Origin: Novosphingobium sp.
GTDB lineage: Bacteria; Pseudomonadota; Alphaproteobacteria; Sphingomonadales; Sphingomonadaceae
Direction: 5' to 3'
DNA: 64,000 bases
Assembly (NCBI GenBank): GCA_004211435.1
Contig: SECS01000005.1
Span: 1-64,000 of the forward strand
Part shown: positions 1 to 11,759 of the stretch, in pieces
How the letters are laid out: every line of letters starts with the position of its first letter
Position numbering within the stretch: position 1 is the first letter of the stretch
Translations under genes and position numbers: made by a program
The notes under the pieces: model-generated
The model's database searches: none
What the model was told of the DNA's origin: nothing
The model's input: the letters and a program-made list of their open reading frames with translations, nothing else

Positions 1-51
1 GCATGGCGTCACAGACTAGCCAAGCCGGCGTCGCCGCGCCATGGGGGCCTT

Positions 52-791
52 ATGGCCTCCCCGCCCCGGATCTTCGCCCCCGCCCGCCGCCTCGCCGCGC
101 GCCGCCGCATGCTCGCGCTCCAGGGGCAACCCGACGCGCCGCGCTACCTTATGGCCGACATGGTCGACGACGTGCTCGATCGCCTGTCGTTCCTGCGGGT
201 CGAGCCGCGCAAGCCACTGGTGATCGGTGATTTCACCGGCATGCTCGGCGTCGGGCTCGGTCCCGGCACGGTGGAGGTCGAGCCCGCGCACGGTTTCGAC
301 GAGGAGCAGCCCTTCCCGTCGGGCGGCTACGACCTGATCGCCAGCCTCGGCACGCTCGACACGGTCAACGATCTGCCCGGCGCGCTGATCCATTTGCGCG
401 GCGCGCTCGCGCCCGGCGGTCTGATGATCGCGAGTTTCCTGGCCGCAGGCAGCCTGCCCGTGCTGCGTGGTGCGATGCTCGCCGCCGATGGCGAGCGCCC
501 CGCCCCGCGGATCCATCCGCAGGTCGACGTGCGCGCGGGCGGCCAATTGCTTCAGCGCACGGGCTTCGCTGATCCGGTGATCGACAGCCGCTCGCTCGAC
601 GTGCGGTTCTCGTCGCTCGAACGCCTGGTCGACGACCTGCGCGCGCAGGGGCTGTCGAACCTGCTCGACCGCGCCGGTCCGCCGCTGGGCAAGGCCGCGC
701 TGGCCCGGGCGCGGACCGCCTTCGCCGAGGCCGGCGAAGACGGTCGCACTACGGAGCGCTTCGAGATTCTGACGCTAAGTGGCTGGAAGCG

Positions 792-795
<4 letters not shown>
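52..795 (+). CDS. NDUFAF5/BioC-like SAM-dependent methyltransferase
   Basis: A 247-aa class I methyltransferase-like protein. The N-terminus is basic (residues 1-20, Arg-rich). A short beta strand with a degenerate SAM loop (VIGDFTGMLG, residues 57-66) is followed by the family hallmark YDLIASLGTLDTVNDLPGAL (residues 93-112) and the post-motif LAPGGLMIASF. The NDLPGAL signature is shared with mitochondrial NDUFAF5 and bacterial relatives, which modify or assist respiratory complex I; BioC is the other close branch. The usual GxGxG SAM loop is weak here, so catalysis is uncertain. Its stop codon (793-795) overlaps the stop codon of the convergent ppdK by three bases. The start at 52 is the first ATG of the conserved frame; no strong ribosome binding site is visible near the window edge. 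Confidence 0.75.
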
Positions 796-3455
<2,660 letters not shown>

Positions 3456-3580
3456 CGTCGCTTTCCTCACTGGCACTTGGGCCGATTGGCGCTTGGGGGA
3501 CGCAGGTGCCGTATGACACCCCATCCTGAGGGGCAGCCTCTAAAGGCTGAAAATCTCCCGGTAATCTCTCAACTGCGATA

Positions 3581-3603
3581 GGGTGACGTTCTGGCCGTCA
3601 CCC
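3581..3603. terminator. Hairpin overlapping the glyS stop codon
   Basis: GGGTGACG (3581-3588) and CGTCACCC (3596-3603) form a perfect 8-bp stem with a 7-base loop. It covers the glyS stop codon (3598-3600). No T-run follows on the minus strand, so it is only a possible Rho-independent or mRNA-stabilising hairpin between glyS and ppdK. Confidence 0.35.
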
Positions 3604-5976
3604 CTCGATCTTCGAGAAATCGGCCACGCCGTGCACCGCCTGGCGGAACCGTGCGAGCAGGTCGAGCCGCGACCGACGCTTGATCTCGTCGGCGTCGTTG
3701 ACCGTCACGCTATCAAAGAACGCGTCGATCGGCGCGCGCAAAGTCGCGAGCGCGGCCATGGCCGTCGCAAACGCCTCGGCTTCCACCGCAGCGGCGGCCT
3801 GCGGACCGGCCGCGTCGAGCGCGTCGGTCAGCGCCTTTTCGGCCGGTTCGGGGGTATAGGACAGGTCCTGCGCGTGGCGGTCGGCCATCTTGGCAGCGAT
3901 CACCGGCGCGAGATCGGGATCGTCGACCTGCGCCAGCGGATCTTCCTCGCCGGTGCGCGCGATCTCGCCCTCGCTGCCGTGCCAGTCCTCCTTCTTGAGG
4001 ATGTTGGCGGCGCGCTTGTAGCCGGCGAGCAGGTTGGTGCCGTCCTCGGTGCCGACGAAAGCCTGGAGCGCATGGACGCGCGCGAGCAGCCGGACGAGAT
4101 CGTCCTCGCCGCCGAGCGCGAAGACCGCGTCGATCAGGTCGTGGCGGACGCCGGCTTCCTTCTGCTGGATCTTGAGGCGGTCGGCGAAGAAGTCGAGCAA
4201 ACGTTGGACGACCACCCAAGATGCCTGATTTTCTACGTGAGTAAGACGCCCAACGTATGCCTCGGCAACTCTGGCAATCTTTTCGTCATCAAACACGTAA
4301 TCCGCTCCGATTTTCTCGGAGCGCTCCAGGATATCAAAAAGATGTGGGTAATCATTTTCTTGAACAACCTGCATTCCTGCAAGTTGCTCTATCGCAGACT
4401 GTTGGCCATTTTTGATTTCAGTAAAAAGTCTATCAAACTCTTTACGGCCGTATTGTTCAAGGTAGAAGAACCTTGCCTCAAACAGAACGTTTTTGAGATC
4501 AAACGGCTCTGATACGGCCAAAATCTGGCGGATCACACCAAGGGCTGCGCGTCGAAGCGCGAACGGATCTTTTGATCCGGTTGGTTCCATAGCTTCCGAG
4601 AAGAAACAAAGTAGAGTGTCCAACTTGTCCGCCAAGCTCACCGCCACTGTCACCGGTGCAGTCGGCACTTCATCACCCTGCCCGACCGGCTTGTAGTGAT
4701 CGCGGATCGCGTCGGCGACCGCTTCAGACAGACCTTCGGCGCGGGCGTAATAGCCGCCCATAAGACCTTGAAGTTCGGGGAATTCGCCGACCATTTCGGT
4801 GACGAGATCGGCCTTGCATAGTTCCGCGGCCTGTCGCGCCAGCTTGGGATCGCAGTTCGGGACGATGCCCTCGCTGGCAAGCCATTCGGCCAGCTTGGCA
4901 ATTCGGACAACCTTGTCGGCGACGGTGCCGAGCTTCTCGTGGAAGGTGATCCGCTCGAGCTTCTTCGCCTGATCGGCGAGCGTGACCTTGCGGTCCTGCT
5001 GCCAGAAGAAGCGCGCGTCGGAGAGGCGTGCGGCGAGGACCTTGCGGTTGCCGTCGACGATCGCGGTGCCGCCGTCGCTGGCCTCGATATTGGCCGTGCA
5101 AACGAAGGCGTTGGCGAGCTTGCCGCCCGCCTCGCAGACGAAATATTTCTGGTTGGTACGGGCGGTTAGTTGAATGACCTCGGGTGGAACCTCAAGAAAG
5201 GTCTCGTCGAAGCGGCCGAGCAGTGGCACCGGCCATTCGGTCAGGCCGGCGTTCTCGATCACCAGGCCTTCGTCGGCCACGAGGGTCAGGCCCGCGGCGC
5301 TCGCCGCCTCGGCGGCCTTCGACCGCACGATGTCCTGGCGCTCCGCGTGATCGACGAGGACGTGGCAGGCGCGCAGCTTGTCGGCATAGTCGTGCGCGCC
5401 GCCGATCGTGATCTCGCCGGGGTGGTGGAAGCGGTGACCCTTGGTGGCATAGCCCGACTGGATGTCGCCGACCGCGGTCTCGACCAGGTCTTCGCCGAGG
5501 ATCGCGACGATGCCCGAAAGCGGGCGCACCCAGCGCAGGCTCTCGGTGCTGATCGACTGGGCGCCCCAGCGCTGCGACTTCGGCCAGGGGAAGGCGCGGA
5601 CGATCGCCGGGATCGCCTCGGCCAGCACGTCGCGGGTGGCGCGGCCGGGCTTCTCGGTGACGGCGAAATAGATGCCGTCGCGCTCGGTGAGCTGGTCCTG
5701 GGTCAGGCCGGTCTTGCGCAGGAAGCCTTCGAGCGCCTGCGGCGGCGCCGAGGTCTTGGGCCCCTTGAGCTCCTCGCTGACGGCTTCGGTCGCGAGCGGC
5801 AGGTCGCGCGCGATCAGCGCGAGCCGGCGCGGGGTCGACCAGACCGTGATCGCACCGGGCTTGAGCCCGGCGGCGGCGAGCTGCTCGCGGAACAGCTTCT
5901 CGAGGCTGGCGCGCGCGCCAGCCTGCATGCGCGCGGGAATTTCTTCCGAACGCAGTTCGAGGAGGAAATCGCTCAT
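3598..5976 (-). CDS. glyS: Glycyl-tRNA synthetase beta subunit, mosaic composition
   Basis: A 792-aa beta subunit of the alpha2beta2 glycyl-tRNA synthetase; it carries tRNA-binding and anticodon-binding domains and acts with GlyQ. Conserved blocks include [13 protein letters not shown] at the N-terminus, [10 protein letters not shown], and [12 protein letters not shown] near residue 468. The start at 5976 (MSDF) overlaps the glyQ stop as ATGA; the ATG three codons upstream lies inside glyQ. The protein is about 100 aa longer than E. coli GlyS. About 70 of the extra residues follow DPFALRR, between that motif and [10 protein letters not shown]. This stretch, codons about 453-592 (4201-4620), is about 47% GC by hand count against over 70% in lines counted on either side, with A/T-ending codons. 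The reading frame is intact, so the gene should be functional. Confidence 0.95.
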   Translation of the reverse strand: MSDFLLELRSEEIPARMQAGARASLEKLFREQLAAAGLKPGAITVWSTPRRLALIARDLPLATEAVSEELKGPKTSAPPQALEGFLRKTGLTQDQLTERDGIYFAVTEKPGRATRDVLAEAIPAIVRAFPWPKSQRWGAQSISTESLRWVRPLSGIVAILGEDLVETAVGDIQSGYATKGHRFHHPGEITIGGAHDYADKLRACHVLVDHAERQDIVRSKAAEAASAAGLTLVADEGLVIENAGLTEWPVPLLGRFDETFLEVPPEVIQLTARTNQKYFVCEAGGKLANAFVCTANIEASDGGTAIVDGNRKVLAARLSDARFFWQQDRKVTLADQAKKLERITFHEKLGTVADKVVRIAKLAEWLASEGIVPNCDPKLARQAAELCKADLVTEMVGEFPELQGLMGGYYARAEGLSEAVADAIRDHYKPVGQGDEVPTAPVTVAVSLADKLDTLLCFFSEAMEPTGSKDPFALRRAALGVIRQILAVSEPFDLKNVLFEARFFYLEQYGRKEFDRLFTEIKNGQQSAIEQLAGMQVVQENDYPHLFDILERSEKIGADYVFDDEKIARVAEAYVGRLTHVENQASWVVVQRLLDFFADRLKIQQKEAGVRHDLIDAVFALGGEDDLVRLLARVHALQAFVGTEDGTNLLAGYKRAANILKKEDWHGSEGEIARTGEEDPLAQVDDPDLAPVIAAKMADRHAQDLSYTPEPAEKALTDALDAAGPQAAAAVEAEAFATAMAALATLRAPIDAFFDSVTVNDADEIKRRSRLDLLARFRQAVHGVADFSKIEG

Positions 5977-6875
5977 ACCGTCCACCCCGGGAATTCCTGT
6001 GCCCAGCGGGCTTCGTTCTTGCGGATCCAGCCTTCGCAGGCGCCCTTGGCGAGGTCGCGGACGCGGCCGATGTAGCTGGCGCGCTCTTGGACCGAGATCA
6101 CGCCGCGCGCCTGGAGCAGGTTGAACAGGTGGCTGGCCTCGATCGCCTGGTCGTAGGCGGCCAGCGGGATCTCGGCCTCGAGGCAGCGCCGGGCCTCGGC
6201 CTCGGCGTGCTGGAAGCCCTTGAAAAGCTGTTCGGTATCAGCGACTTCGAAGTTGTACTTCGAAAGTTCCTGCTCGTTCTTGAGGAACACGTCGCCATAG
6301 CTGACGCCGTGATCGTTGAAGGCCAGGTCGTAGACGTTGTCGACGCCCTGGATGTACATCGCCAGGCGCTCGAGACCGTAAGTCAGCTCGCCCGCGACGG
6401 GCTTGCAGTCGAAGCCGCCGACCTGCTGGAAATAGGTGAACTGCGTCACCTCCATGCCGTCGCACCAGACCTCCCAGCCGAGGCCCCAGGCGCCCAGGGT
6501 CGGGCTTTCCCAGTCGTCCTCGACGAAGCGGATGTCGTGCGCCAGCGGATCGACGCCGATCGCCGCGAGGCTCTGCAGGTAGAGCTCCTGCAGGTTCTCG
6601 GGGTTCGGCTTGAGGATCACCTGGTACTGGTAATAGTGCTGCAGCCGGTTCGGGTTCTCGCCATAGCGGCCGTCGGTCGGCCGGCGCGAAGGCTGGACGT
6701 AGGCGGCCTTCCACGGTTCGGGGCCGAGCGCGCGCAGGGTAGTCGCTGGGTGGAACGTCCCCGCGCCCATGCGCATGTCGTAAGGCTGAAGGATCAGGCA
6801 GCCTTGCGCGCTCCAGAACGAGTGGAGGCGCAGGATCATCTCCTGGAAGGAAAGCGGTTTCGGGCTCTCTGACAT
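5973..6875 (-). CDS. glyQ: Glycyl-tRNA synthetase alpha subunit
   Basis: A 300-aa protein of standard length for the class II catalytic alpha subunit that forms glycyl-adenylate and charges tRNA-Gly together with GlyS. It contains the class-defining stretches [47 protein letters not shown] and [15 protein letters not shown]. It lies upstream of glyS in the same operon, overlapping by four bases (ATGA). The start at 6875 gives [13 protein letters not shown], the usual N-terminus. The divergent GumN gene starts about 100 bases away, so the promoter must lie in 6876-6975. Confidence 0.98.
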   Translation of the reverse strand: MSESPKPLSFQEMILRLHSFWSAQGCLILQPYDMRMGAGTFHPATTLRALGPEPWKAAYVQPSRRPTDGRYGENPNRLQHYYQYQVILKPNPENLQELYLQSLAAIGVDPLAHDIRFVEDDWESPTLGAWGLGWEVWCDGMEVTQFTYFQQVGGFDCKPVAGELTYGLERLAMYIQGVDNVYDLAFNDHGVSYGDVFLKNEQELSKYNFEVADTEQLFKGFQHAEAEARRCLEAEIPLAAYDQAIEASHLFNLLQARGVISVQERASYIGRVRDLAKGACEGWIRKNEARWAQEFPGWTV

Positions 6876-6975
6876 GGCTCGGGCCTTTGGCGCAGGGCCG
6901 GTTTGGGGTCAACAGGCGTTGGTTTTCTGGTGCCCGTTCATCGACTGGAGACCAAGCCCTGCCTATAGACGGGGC

Positions 6976-7911
6976 ATGCAGCAGCTCTTCCGCCGTATCG
7001 CCTGTCTTGTCCTCGCGCTGATCTCGAGCCTTTCGATCACCGCTTCGGCGCGGACCAGCCCCGCCCCCGTCCCCCAGGCGCCACCTCCGGCGGCCACGGT
7101 GACGGCCGAAGTGATCGCTCCGGCGCTGTGGAAACTGTCCGACGAGGACACGACGATCTGGCTGTTCGGCACGATCCACGCGCTGCCCGAGGGCGTCGAC
7201 TGGTTTCACGGCCCGGTGCGCGAGGCCTTCGACGGCTCGCAGGAGCTGGTTACCGAGATCACCGATGCCGATCCCACCGAGATGCAGCAGCTGGTGCTCA
7301 AACATGCAGTGCTGCCGCAAGGCCAGTCGCTGCGCGGCATGCTGACACCAGCGCAGAAGGCGGCCTACGAGAAGCAGCTCGGTGGCCTCGGTCTGCCGCT
7401 CCAGGCCTTCGACGGCTACGAGCCCTGGTACGCGGCCGTGGCGCTTTCGACCCTGCCGCTGATGCGCACAGGCTATGATCCCAAGTTCGGCGTCGAGCAG
7501 GTGCTCGATGCGCGGGCCAAGGAGCTAGGGCGCAAGCACTCGGGGCTCGAGACCCCCGCCTTCCAGATCGGCCTGTTCGATTCGCTGCCGATGGAAGCGC
7601 AGAAGCGCTATTTCGCCGACGTCGTCGAGCAGTTGTCGACCGTGGCCGAGCAGCTCGGCCAGATGGTCGCAGCCTGGCGCCGCGGCGATGCCGATACGCT
7701 GGCGCACCTGATGAACGACGAGGAGGACGATCCGGCGCTGATCGAGATGCTGCTGGTCAACCGCAACAAGGCCTGGGCGCAATGGGTCAAGCAGCGGCTC
7801 GACCAACCGGGCACGGTCTTCGTCGCGGTCGGCGCCGGGCACCTCGCCGGCCCGGGCAGCCTGCAGGAGCAGCTTGCGGCGCAGGGGTTCAAGACGACGC
7901 GCGTGCAGTGA
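6976..7911 (+). CDS. TraB/GumN family protein, exported (copy 1)
   Basis: A 311-aa protein with a cleavable-looking signal peptide (RRIACLVLALISSLSITASA) and the TraB/GumN hallmarks: IWLFGTIHALP near the mature N-terminus and FVAVGAGHLAGPGSL near the C-terminus. The family resembles the EreA/Tiki fold, with proposed metal-dependent hydrolase activity; no precise role is established for most bacterial members. I start at the ATG at 6976, because the longer frame (6874) overlaps the glyQ start and would bury the signal peptide. Its stop TGA shares bases with the GTG start of the second GumN-like gene, so the two are translationally coupled. Confidence 0.85.
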   Translation: MQQLFRRIACLVLALISSLSITASARTSPAPVPQAPPPAATVTAEVIAPALWKLSDEDTTIWLFGTIHALPEGVDWFHGPVREAFDGSQELVTEITDADPTEMQQLVLKHAVLPQGQSLRGMLTPAQKAAYEKQLGGLGLPLQAFDGYEPWYAAVALSTLPLMRTGYDPKFGVEQVLDARAKELGRKHSGLETPAFQIGLFDSLPMEAQKRYFADVVEQLSTVAEQLGQMVAAWRRGDADTLAHLMNDEEDDPALIEMLLVNRNKAWAQWVKQRLDQPGTVFVAVGAGHLAGPGSLQEQLAAQGFKTTRVQ

Positions 7912-8777
7912 CGGCCGCGCCGCGCCTGTTCGCGCTGGCCTTGGCGACGCTGCTCGCGGCCTGTGCGCCCGAACCCGAGCCGGCCAATCCGGCGCTGTGG
8001 CGCGTGGACGGCGCGCGGGGCGAACGCGGCTATCTGTTCGGCACGATCCACTCTCTCGACCGCCCCGCGCTCTGGCGCTCGGGGAAGGTCGACGCGGCCT
8101 TGCGCGCGAGCGACCGGATTGTCGTCGAGGTCGCCGGCCTTGCCGATCAGGCTGCCTTGCAAAGGACCTTCGCCGCCATGTCCAAGAGCCCTGGCTTGCC
8201 GCCGGTTTCGGCGCGGATCGATCCGGTGCTGCGCTCGCGCCTCGCGGCGCTGATGAGCAAGGTTGGGGCGCGCGAGGCGAGTTTCGCGGGGGTCGAGACC
8301 TGGGCCGTGGCGCTGTCGCTCGCGCGGGCCAGTCAGGGGCGCGACGATGCCGGCAACGGCATCGACCGCGCGGTTCTCGCCGCTGCCGAAGGCCGCCCGG
8401 TGGTCGAACTCGAAGGCGCCGCCGCGCAGCTCGGCCTGTTCGACGCGCTGCCCGAGGCCGAACAGCGCGATCTCCTGAATGCGGTGCTGCGTGATGAAGG
8501 CGCGATCGACAACGAGAGCGCCGACCTCGCCAAGGCCTGGCGTCAGGGCGACATGGCGCTGATCGAGCGCGAGACCGGTAAGGGGCTACTCGCCGATCCC
8601 GAACTGCGCGTAGCGCTGTTCACCGCGCGCAACGAGGCCTGGAGCGCGCGGCTCGCCACGATGCTCGGCAAGCGCGAAACCCCCTTCGTTGCGGTCGGAG
8701 CCGCACATATGGCGGGGCCTGAAGGCCTGCCGGCGCTGCTGGCGGCGCGGGGCTACAAGGTCACGCGCGTGCAATAG
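7908..8777 (+). CDS. TraB/GumN family lipoprotein (copy 2)
   Basis: A 289-aa paralogue of the preceding gene. The GTG start at 7908 overlaps the upstream TGA (GTGA), which leaves a short signal sequence ending in a lipobox (LLAAC), so the mature protein should be lipid-anchored. Family motifs are YLFGTIHSLDRP and FVAVGAAHMAGPEGL; both copies end in TRVQ. The frame stays open further upstream inside copy 1, but that extension is out of frame with copy 1 and would remove the signal sequence from the N-terminus. The pair looks like a tandem duplication with divergent localisation: one soluble periplasmic, one membrane-anchored. Confidence 0.82.
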   Translation: MTAAPRLFALALATLLAACAPEPEPANPALWRVDGARGERGYLFGTIHSLDRPALWRSGKVDAALRASDRIVVEVAGLADQAALQRTFAAMSKSPGLPPVSARIDPVLRSRLAALMSKVGAREASFAGVETWAVALSLARASQGRDDAGNGIDRAVLAAAEGRPVVELEGAAAQLGLFDALPEAEQRDLLNAVLRDEGAIDNESADLAKAWRQGDMALIERETGKGLLADPELRVALFTARNEAWSARLATMLGKRETPFVAVGAAHMAGPEGLPALLAARGYKVTRVQ

Positions 8778-8897
8778 CCGCTCCGACCTTGCATTTCCGT
8801 GGCTTTGCCGCTAACCGCGCCGGCTTCCCGTCATGGTCATCCCTGGAGGCGTGACGGCGAAGTATGTGCAATCCAGTGTTTTCGAAAGGCAAGTACC

Positions 8898-9509
8898 ATG
8901 AGCGATACGCTTAACCTGCCGGCAGAGACGCGCGAACGGGCTGGCAAGGGAGCCTCCCGTGAACTGCGTCGTTCTGGCCGTGTCCCCGCCGTTGTCTATG
9001 GCAACAATGAAGAGCCCCTCTCGATCCACGTCGAGGAGAAGGAACTGCGCCGTCAGCTCGGCACCGGTCACTTCTTCAACTCGATCGTCGAGATCGAAGT
9101 CGGCGGCAAGAAGGTGCGGACGCTGCCCAAGGACGTCGCTTTCCACCCCGTCAGCGATCGCCCGCTGCACGCGGACTTCCTGCGCGTTTCGAAGAACGCC
9201 AAGGTCCACGTCAACGTGCCCGTCGTCTTCATCAACGAAGAGAAGTCGCCCGGCCTCAAGAAGGGCGGCGTGCTCAACATCGTGCACCACAGCCTCGACC
9301 TGGTGGTCGAAGCCGACAAGATCCCTGATGACATCCAGGTCGACGTCACCGGCCTGGACGTGGGCGATTCGATCCACATTGGCAGCATCAAGCTGCCCGC
9401 GGGTGCCGTCGACGGCAGCCACGAGGCCGATCTCACGATCGCGACGATCGTTGCCCCCTCTGCGCTGAAGAGCGAAGAAGGCGACAACGAGACCGCCGCG
9501 AGCGAGTAA
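8898..9509 (+). CDS. rplY: 50S ribosomal protein L25 (CTC/TL5 long form)
   Basis: A 203-aa protein of the long L25/CTC class that binds 5S rRNA. The L25 domain contains [21 protein letters not shown] and [15 protein letters not shown]; the C-terminal TL5-type beta domain contains [18 protein letters not shown], and the tail is acidic. The start at 8898 ([13 protein letters not shown]) fits the family; the longer frame from 8799 has no conserved residues. The 120-bp gap before it must hold the promoter. Downstream, a strong hairpin separates it from pth, its usual partner. Confidence 0.96.
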   Translation: MSDTLNLPAETRERAGKGASRELRRSGRVPAVVYGNNEEPLSIHVEEKELRRQLGTGHFFNSIVEIEVGGKKVRTLPKDVAFHPVSDRPLHADFLRVSKNAKVHVNVPVVFINEEKSPGLKKGGVLNIVHHSLDLVVEADKIPDDIQVDVTGLDVGDSIHIGSIKLPAGAVDGSHEADLTIATIVAPSALKSEEGDNETAASE

Positions 9510-9519
9510 TATGGCCGCG

Positions 9520-9547
9520 CGCCGTCCCGGCATGTGTCGGGACGGCG
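9520..9547 (+). terminator. Perfect hairpin between rplY and pth
   Basis: CGCCGTCCCG (9520-9529) and CGGGACGGCG (9538-9547) form a perfect 10-bp stem with an 8-base loop. Only a short TTT follows, then the pth ribosome binding site. It may act as a partial terminator that lowers pth expression relative to rplY. Confidence 0.55.
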
Positions 9548-9563
9548 GCGTTTAGGAGGTCCG

Positions 9564-10133
9564 ATGCAGCTCTGGGTCGGCCTCGGCAATCCCGGTCCGC
9601 AATATGCGATGAACCGGCACAACATCGGCTTCATGGCGCTCGACACGATCGCCGAAGTCCACGATTTCGGTCCGGTCCAGAAGAAGTTCCTGGGCTGGCT
9701 GCAGGAAGGCCGCATCGGCGGCAGCAAGATCCTCCTGCTCAAACCCGCCACCTTCATGAATGAGAGCGGCCGTGCGGTCGGCGAGGCGCTGCGCTTCTAC
9801 AAGCTCGGCACCGATGCGCTGACCGTGTTCCACGATGAGCTCGACCTCGCGCCGTTCAAGGTCAAGATCAAGCAGGGCGGCGGCACGGCCGGGCACAACG
9901 GCCTGCGCTCGATCGACCAGCATCTGGGCGCCGACTTCCGCCGCGTGCGCATCGGCATAGGCCACCCCGGTCACAAGGACCGCGTCACCGGTCACGTCCT
10001 CGGCAACTATGCCAAGAGCGAGATGGACGATCTCGCCGACATGCTCGGCGCGATCTCGGCCGAGAGCGAATGGCTCGCCAAGGGCGAAGACACGCGCTTC
10101 ATGAACGACATCGCGCTGCGGCTGCAGGACTGA
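9564..10133 (+). CDS. pth: Peptidyl-tRNA hydrolase
   Basis: A 189-aa cytoplasmic enzyme that releases peptides from peptidyl-tRNA dropped off the ribosome. Family signatures: LWVGLGNPGPQYAMNRHNIGF with the catalytic His, LKPATFMNESG, the FHDELDL Asp region and GGGTAGHNGLRS. The start at 9564 has an exact AGGAGG a few bases upstream; the earlier in-frame ATG at 9534 lies inside the upstream hairpin. It forms the conserved rplY-pth pair. In many alphaproteobacteria ychF follows directly; here two accessory genes intervene. Confidence 0.97.
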   Translation: MQLWVGLGNPGPQYAMNRHNIGFMALDTIAEVHDFGPVQKKFLGWLQEGRIGGSKILLLKPATFMNESGRAVGEALRFYKLGTDALTVFHDELDLAPFKVKIKQGGGTAGHNGLRSIDQHLGADFRRVRIGIGHPGHKDRVTGHVLGNYAKSEMDDLADMLGAISAESEWLAKGEDTRFMNDIALRLQD

Positions 10134-10217
10134 ACCCCACACTTCGTTACAGTCGACTGCCTCGACTATCCTCGGCATCGGTATATCTTCCGCGCGTCAT
10201 AGCAGGAGGTTCAGGCC

Positions 10218-11219
10218 ATGCCCGAGATCACCCGTCGCTCCCTTCTCGCGGCAAGCGGCGCCCTCGCCGCCACGGCCGCGGTTCCCGGCGCTGCCCAAGC
10301 GGCCAAGCCGCTCGCAGGCAGGAGCTTCCTCGTCACCGGCACCTCGTCGGGCTTCGGCAATGTCGGTGCTTTGCATTACGCTCGGCTCGGCGCACGGGTC
10401 TTCGCGACGATGCGCAACCTGCCGCGGCCCGAGGGCGAAGCGCTGCTCAAGATCGCGCGCGACGAAAAGCTCGATCTCCATGTCCTGCCGCTCGACGTCC
10501 TGTCGGAGGATTCGGTGAACGCCGCAATCGCCGAGGCAGAGAAGCGCAACGGCGGTCCGCTCGACGTGTTGGTCAACAATGCCGGCATCAACATCGCCGG
10601 GCCGGTCGAGGTGCAGGACCTCGAGGCGACCAGGCTCACCTTCGACACCAACGTCTTCGGCCTCCAGCGCACGATGCGCGCGGTTCTGCCGGGCATGCGG
10701 CGCCGCAAGGCCGGGCTGATCTTCAACGTTTCCTCGCAGCAGGGCCGGATCATCATGCCTGCGGGCGGGCTCTATTCGTCGACCAAGTTCGCGGTCGAGG
10801 CGATGAGCGAGCAGATCGCCTACGAGCTCGCGCCGCACGGGATCGAGGTCGTGATCATCGAGCCCGGTGGTTTCCCCACGGGCATCGGCCGCAACCGTGC
10901 GCGCTACACGGCGGCGCTCGCAGCGCGGGCAGACGAGAAGCACAAGGCCGGCTATCCCGAACTGGTCGCGCAGATGAGCCGGATGCCCGGTGGTGGCGCG
11001 GCGCCGGCGGTGCTGCCGCCCGGCCTGCCCGATCCGATAGAGGTGCCCAAGGCCATCGCCGAGATCGCCGCGCTGCCCGCCGGAACACGGCCGCTGCGAC
11101 GCCCGGTCCATCCCGGCAACAAGCCGCAGCTCGAGATCAACCGCGTCTCGGCCGAGACCCAGCGCGGGTTGCTGGAGAAGAGCCCCTATGCCGCATGGGG
11201 CAAGGCGGTACTCGACTGA
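10218..11219 (+). CDS. Short-chain dehydrogenase/reductase with a Tat signal peptide
   Basis: A 333-aa SDR. The N-terminus is a twin-arginine signal (TRRSLLAASGALA, Arg at residues 6-7) ending near AAQA. The Rossmann domain then begins with LVTGTSSGFG, followed by LVNNAGI, the Ser in FNVSSQQG and the YxxxK motif YSSTK, so catalytic residues are intact. AGGAGG lies just upstream of the ATG. Export of a folded NAD(P)-dependent SDR by Tat is uncommon, since free cofactor is scarce in the periplasm. It may carry tightly bound cofactor, or the signal may act as an anchor. Substrate unknown. It lies between pth and ychF as an apparent insertion in a conserved block. Confidence 0.85.
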   Translation: MPEITRRSLLAASGALAATAAVPGAAQAAKPLAGRSFLVTGTSSGFGNVGALHYARLGARVFATMRNLPRPEGEALLKIARDEKLDLHVLPLDVLSEDSVNAAIAEAEKRNGGPLDVLVNNAGINIAGPVEVQDLEATRLTFDTNVFGLQRTMRAVLPGMRRRKAGLIFNVSSQQGRIIMPAGGLYSSTKFAVEAMSEQIAYELAPHGIEVVIIEPGGFPTGIGRNRARYTAALAARADEKHKAGYPELVAQMSRMPGGGAAPAVLPPGLPDPIEVPKAIAEIAALPAGTRPLRRPVHPGNKPQLEINRVSAETQRGLLEKSPYAAWGKAVLD

Positions 11220-11354
11220 TCGCGGCGCGCGAAATGTCGGAATCGTTGACAGTTTGGTTGGCGCGGCCAGAGCGTTAACCATTACAATACCCGCGAAACC
11301 GCCATTGGTACGGGATTTGCCAGGTAAGAGGTAAATCAACCAGTGGAGGCCAGG

Positions 11355-11600
11355 ATGAAGAAGATCGTAATGCTGAGCGCACTCGTCGCCAGTTTCGCCA
11401 TTGCCAGCCCGGCGATGGCAGGAGGCTGGAGTGGCTGGAAGCCGGGTTCCTCGACCTCGGGCGGTCACTCGTCTTCGGGTGGCACCACATCTTCGTCGGG
11501 CGGCAGCCATTCGGTCCCCGAGCCGGGCATGCTCGGCCTGATGGGCGCGGGCGTGGTCGGTCTCGTCGTCGCGCGTCGTCGCCGCAAGCGCCAGGACTGA
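11355..11600 (+). CDS. Small PEP-CTERM sorting-domain protein
   Basis: An 81-aa protein. A signal peptide (MKKIVMLSALVASFAIASPAMA) is followed by about 30 residues rich in Gly and Ser, then a C-terminal sorting signal: VPEPG, a hydrophobic helix (MLGLMGAGVVGLVVA) and an RRRRKR tail. PEP-CTERM proteins are processed by an exosortase at the membrane and linked to exopolysaccharide biology; no exosortase gene is in this window. I start at the ATG at 11355, five bases after GGAGG; a GTG at 11343 overlaps that ribosome binding site. A strong terminator follows at 11632-11664. Confidence 0.85.
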   Translation: MKKIVMLSALVASFAIASPAMAGGWSGWKPGSSTSGGHSSSGGTTSSSGGSHSVPEPGMLGLMGAGVVGLVVARRRRKRQD

Positions 11601-11631
11601 TCAAGCGCGCGGGCCGTCACCCGCTGCGTTG

Positions 11632-11664
11632 AAGGCCGTCGCCGGAATGTCTGGCGACGGCCTT
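11632..11664 (+). terminator. Intrinsic terminator-like hairpin after the PEP-CTERM gene
   Basis: AAGGCCGTCGCC (11632-11643) and GGCGACGGCCTT (11653-11664) form a perfect 12-bp stem with a 9-base loop, followed by TC and mixed sequence. It isolates the PEP-CTERM gene from ychF. Confidence 0.75.
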
Positions 11665-11759
11665 TCTGCGTGTGGCAGGTCCGATCGTGCTCCGGAGAAC
11701 TGGCCAAACCGCGCCGCCCCGGCTATGGGCCCGCGCTTCAAGGCAATTCGGAGCATACC

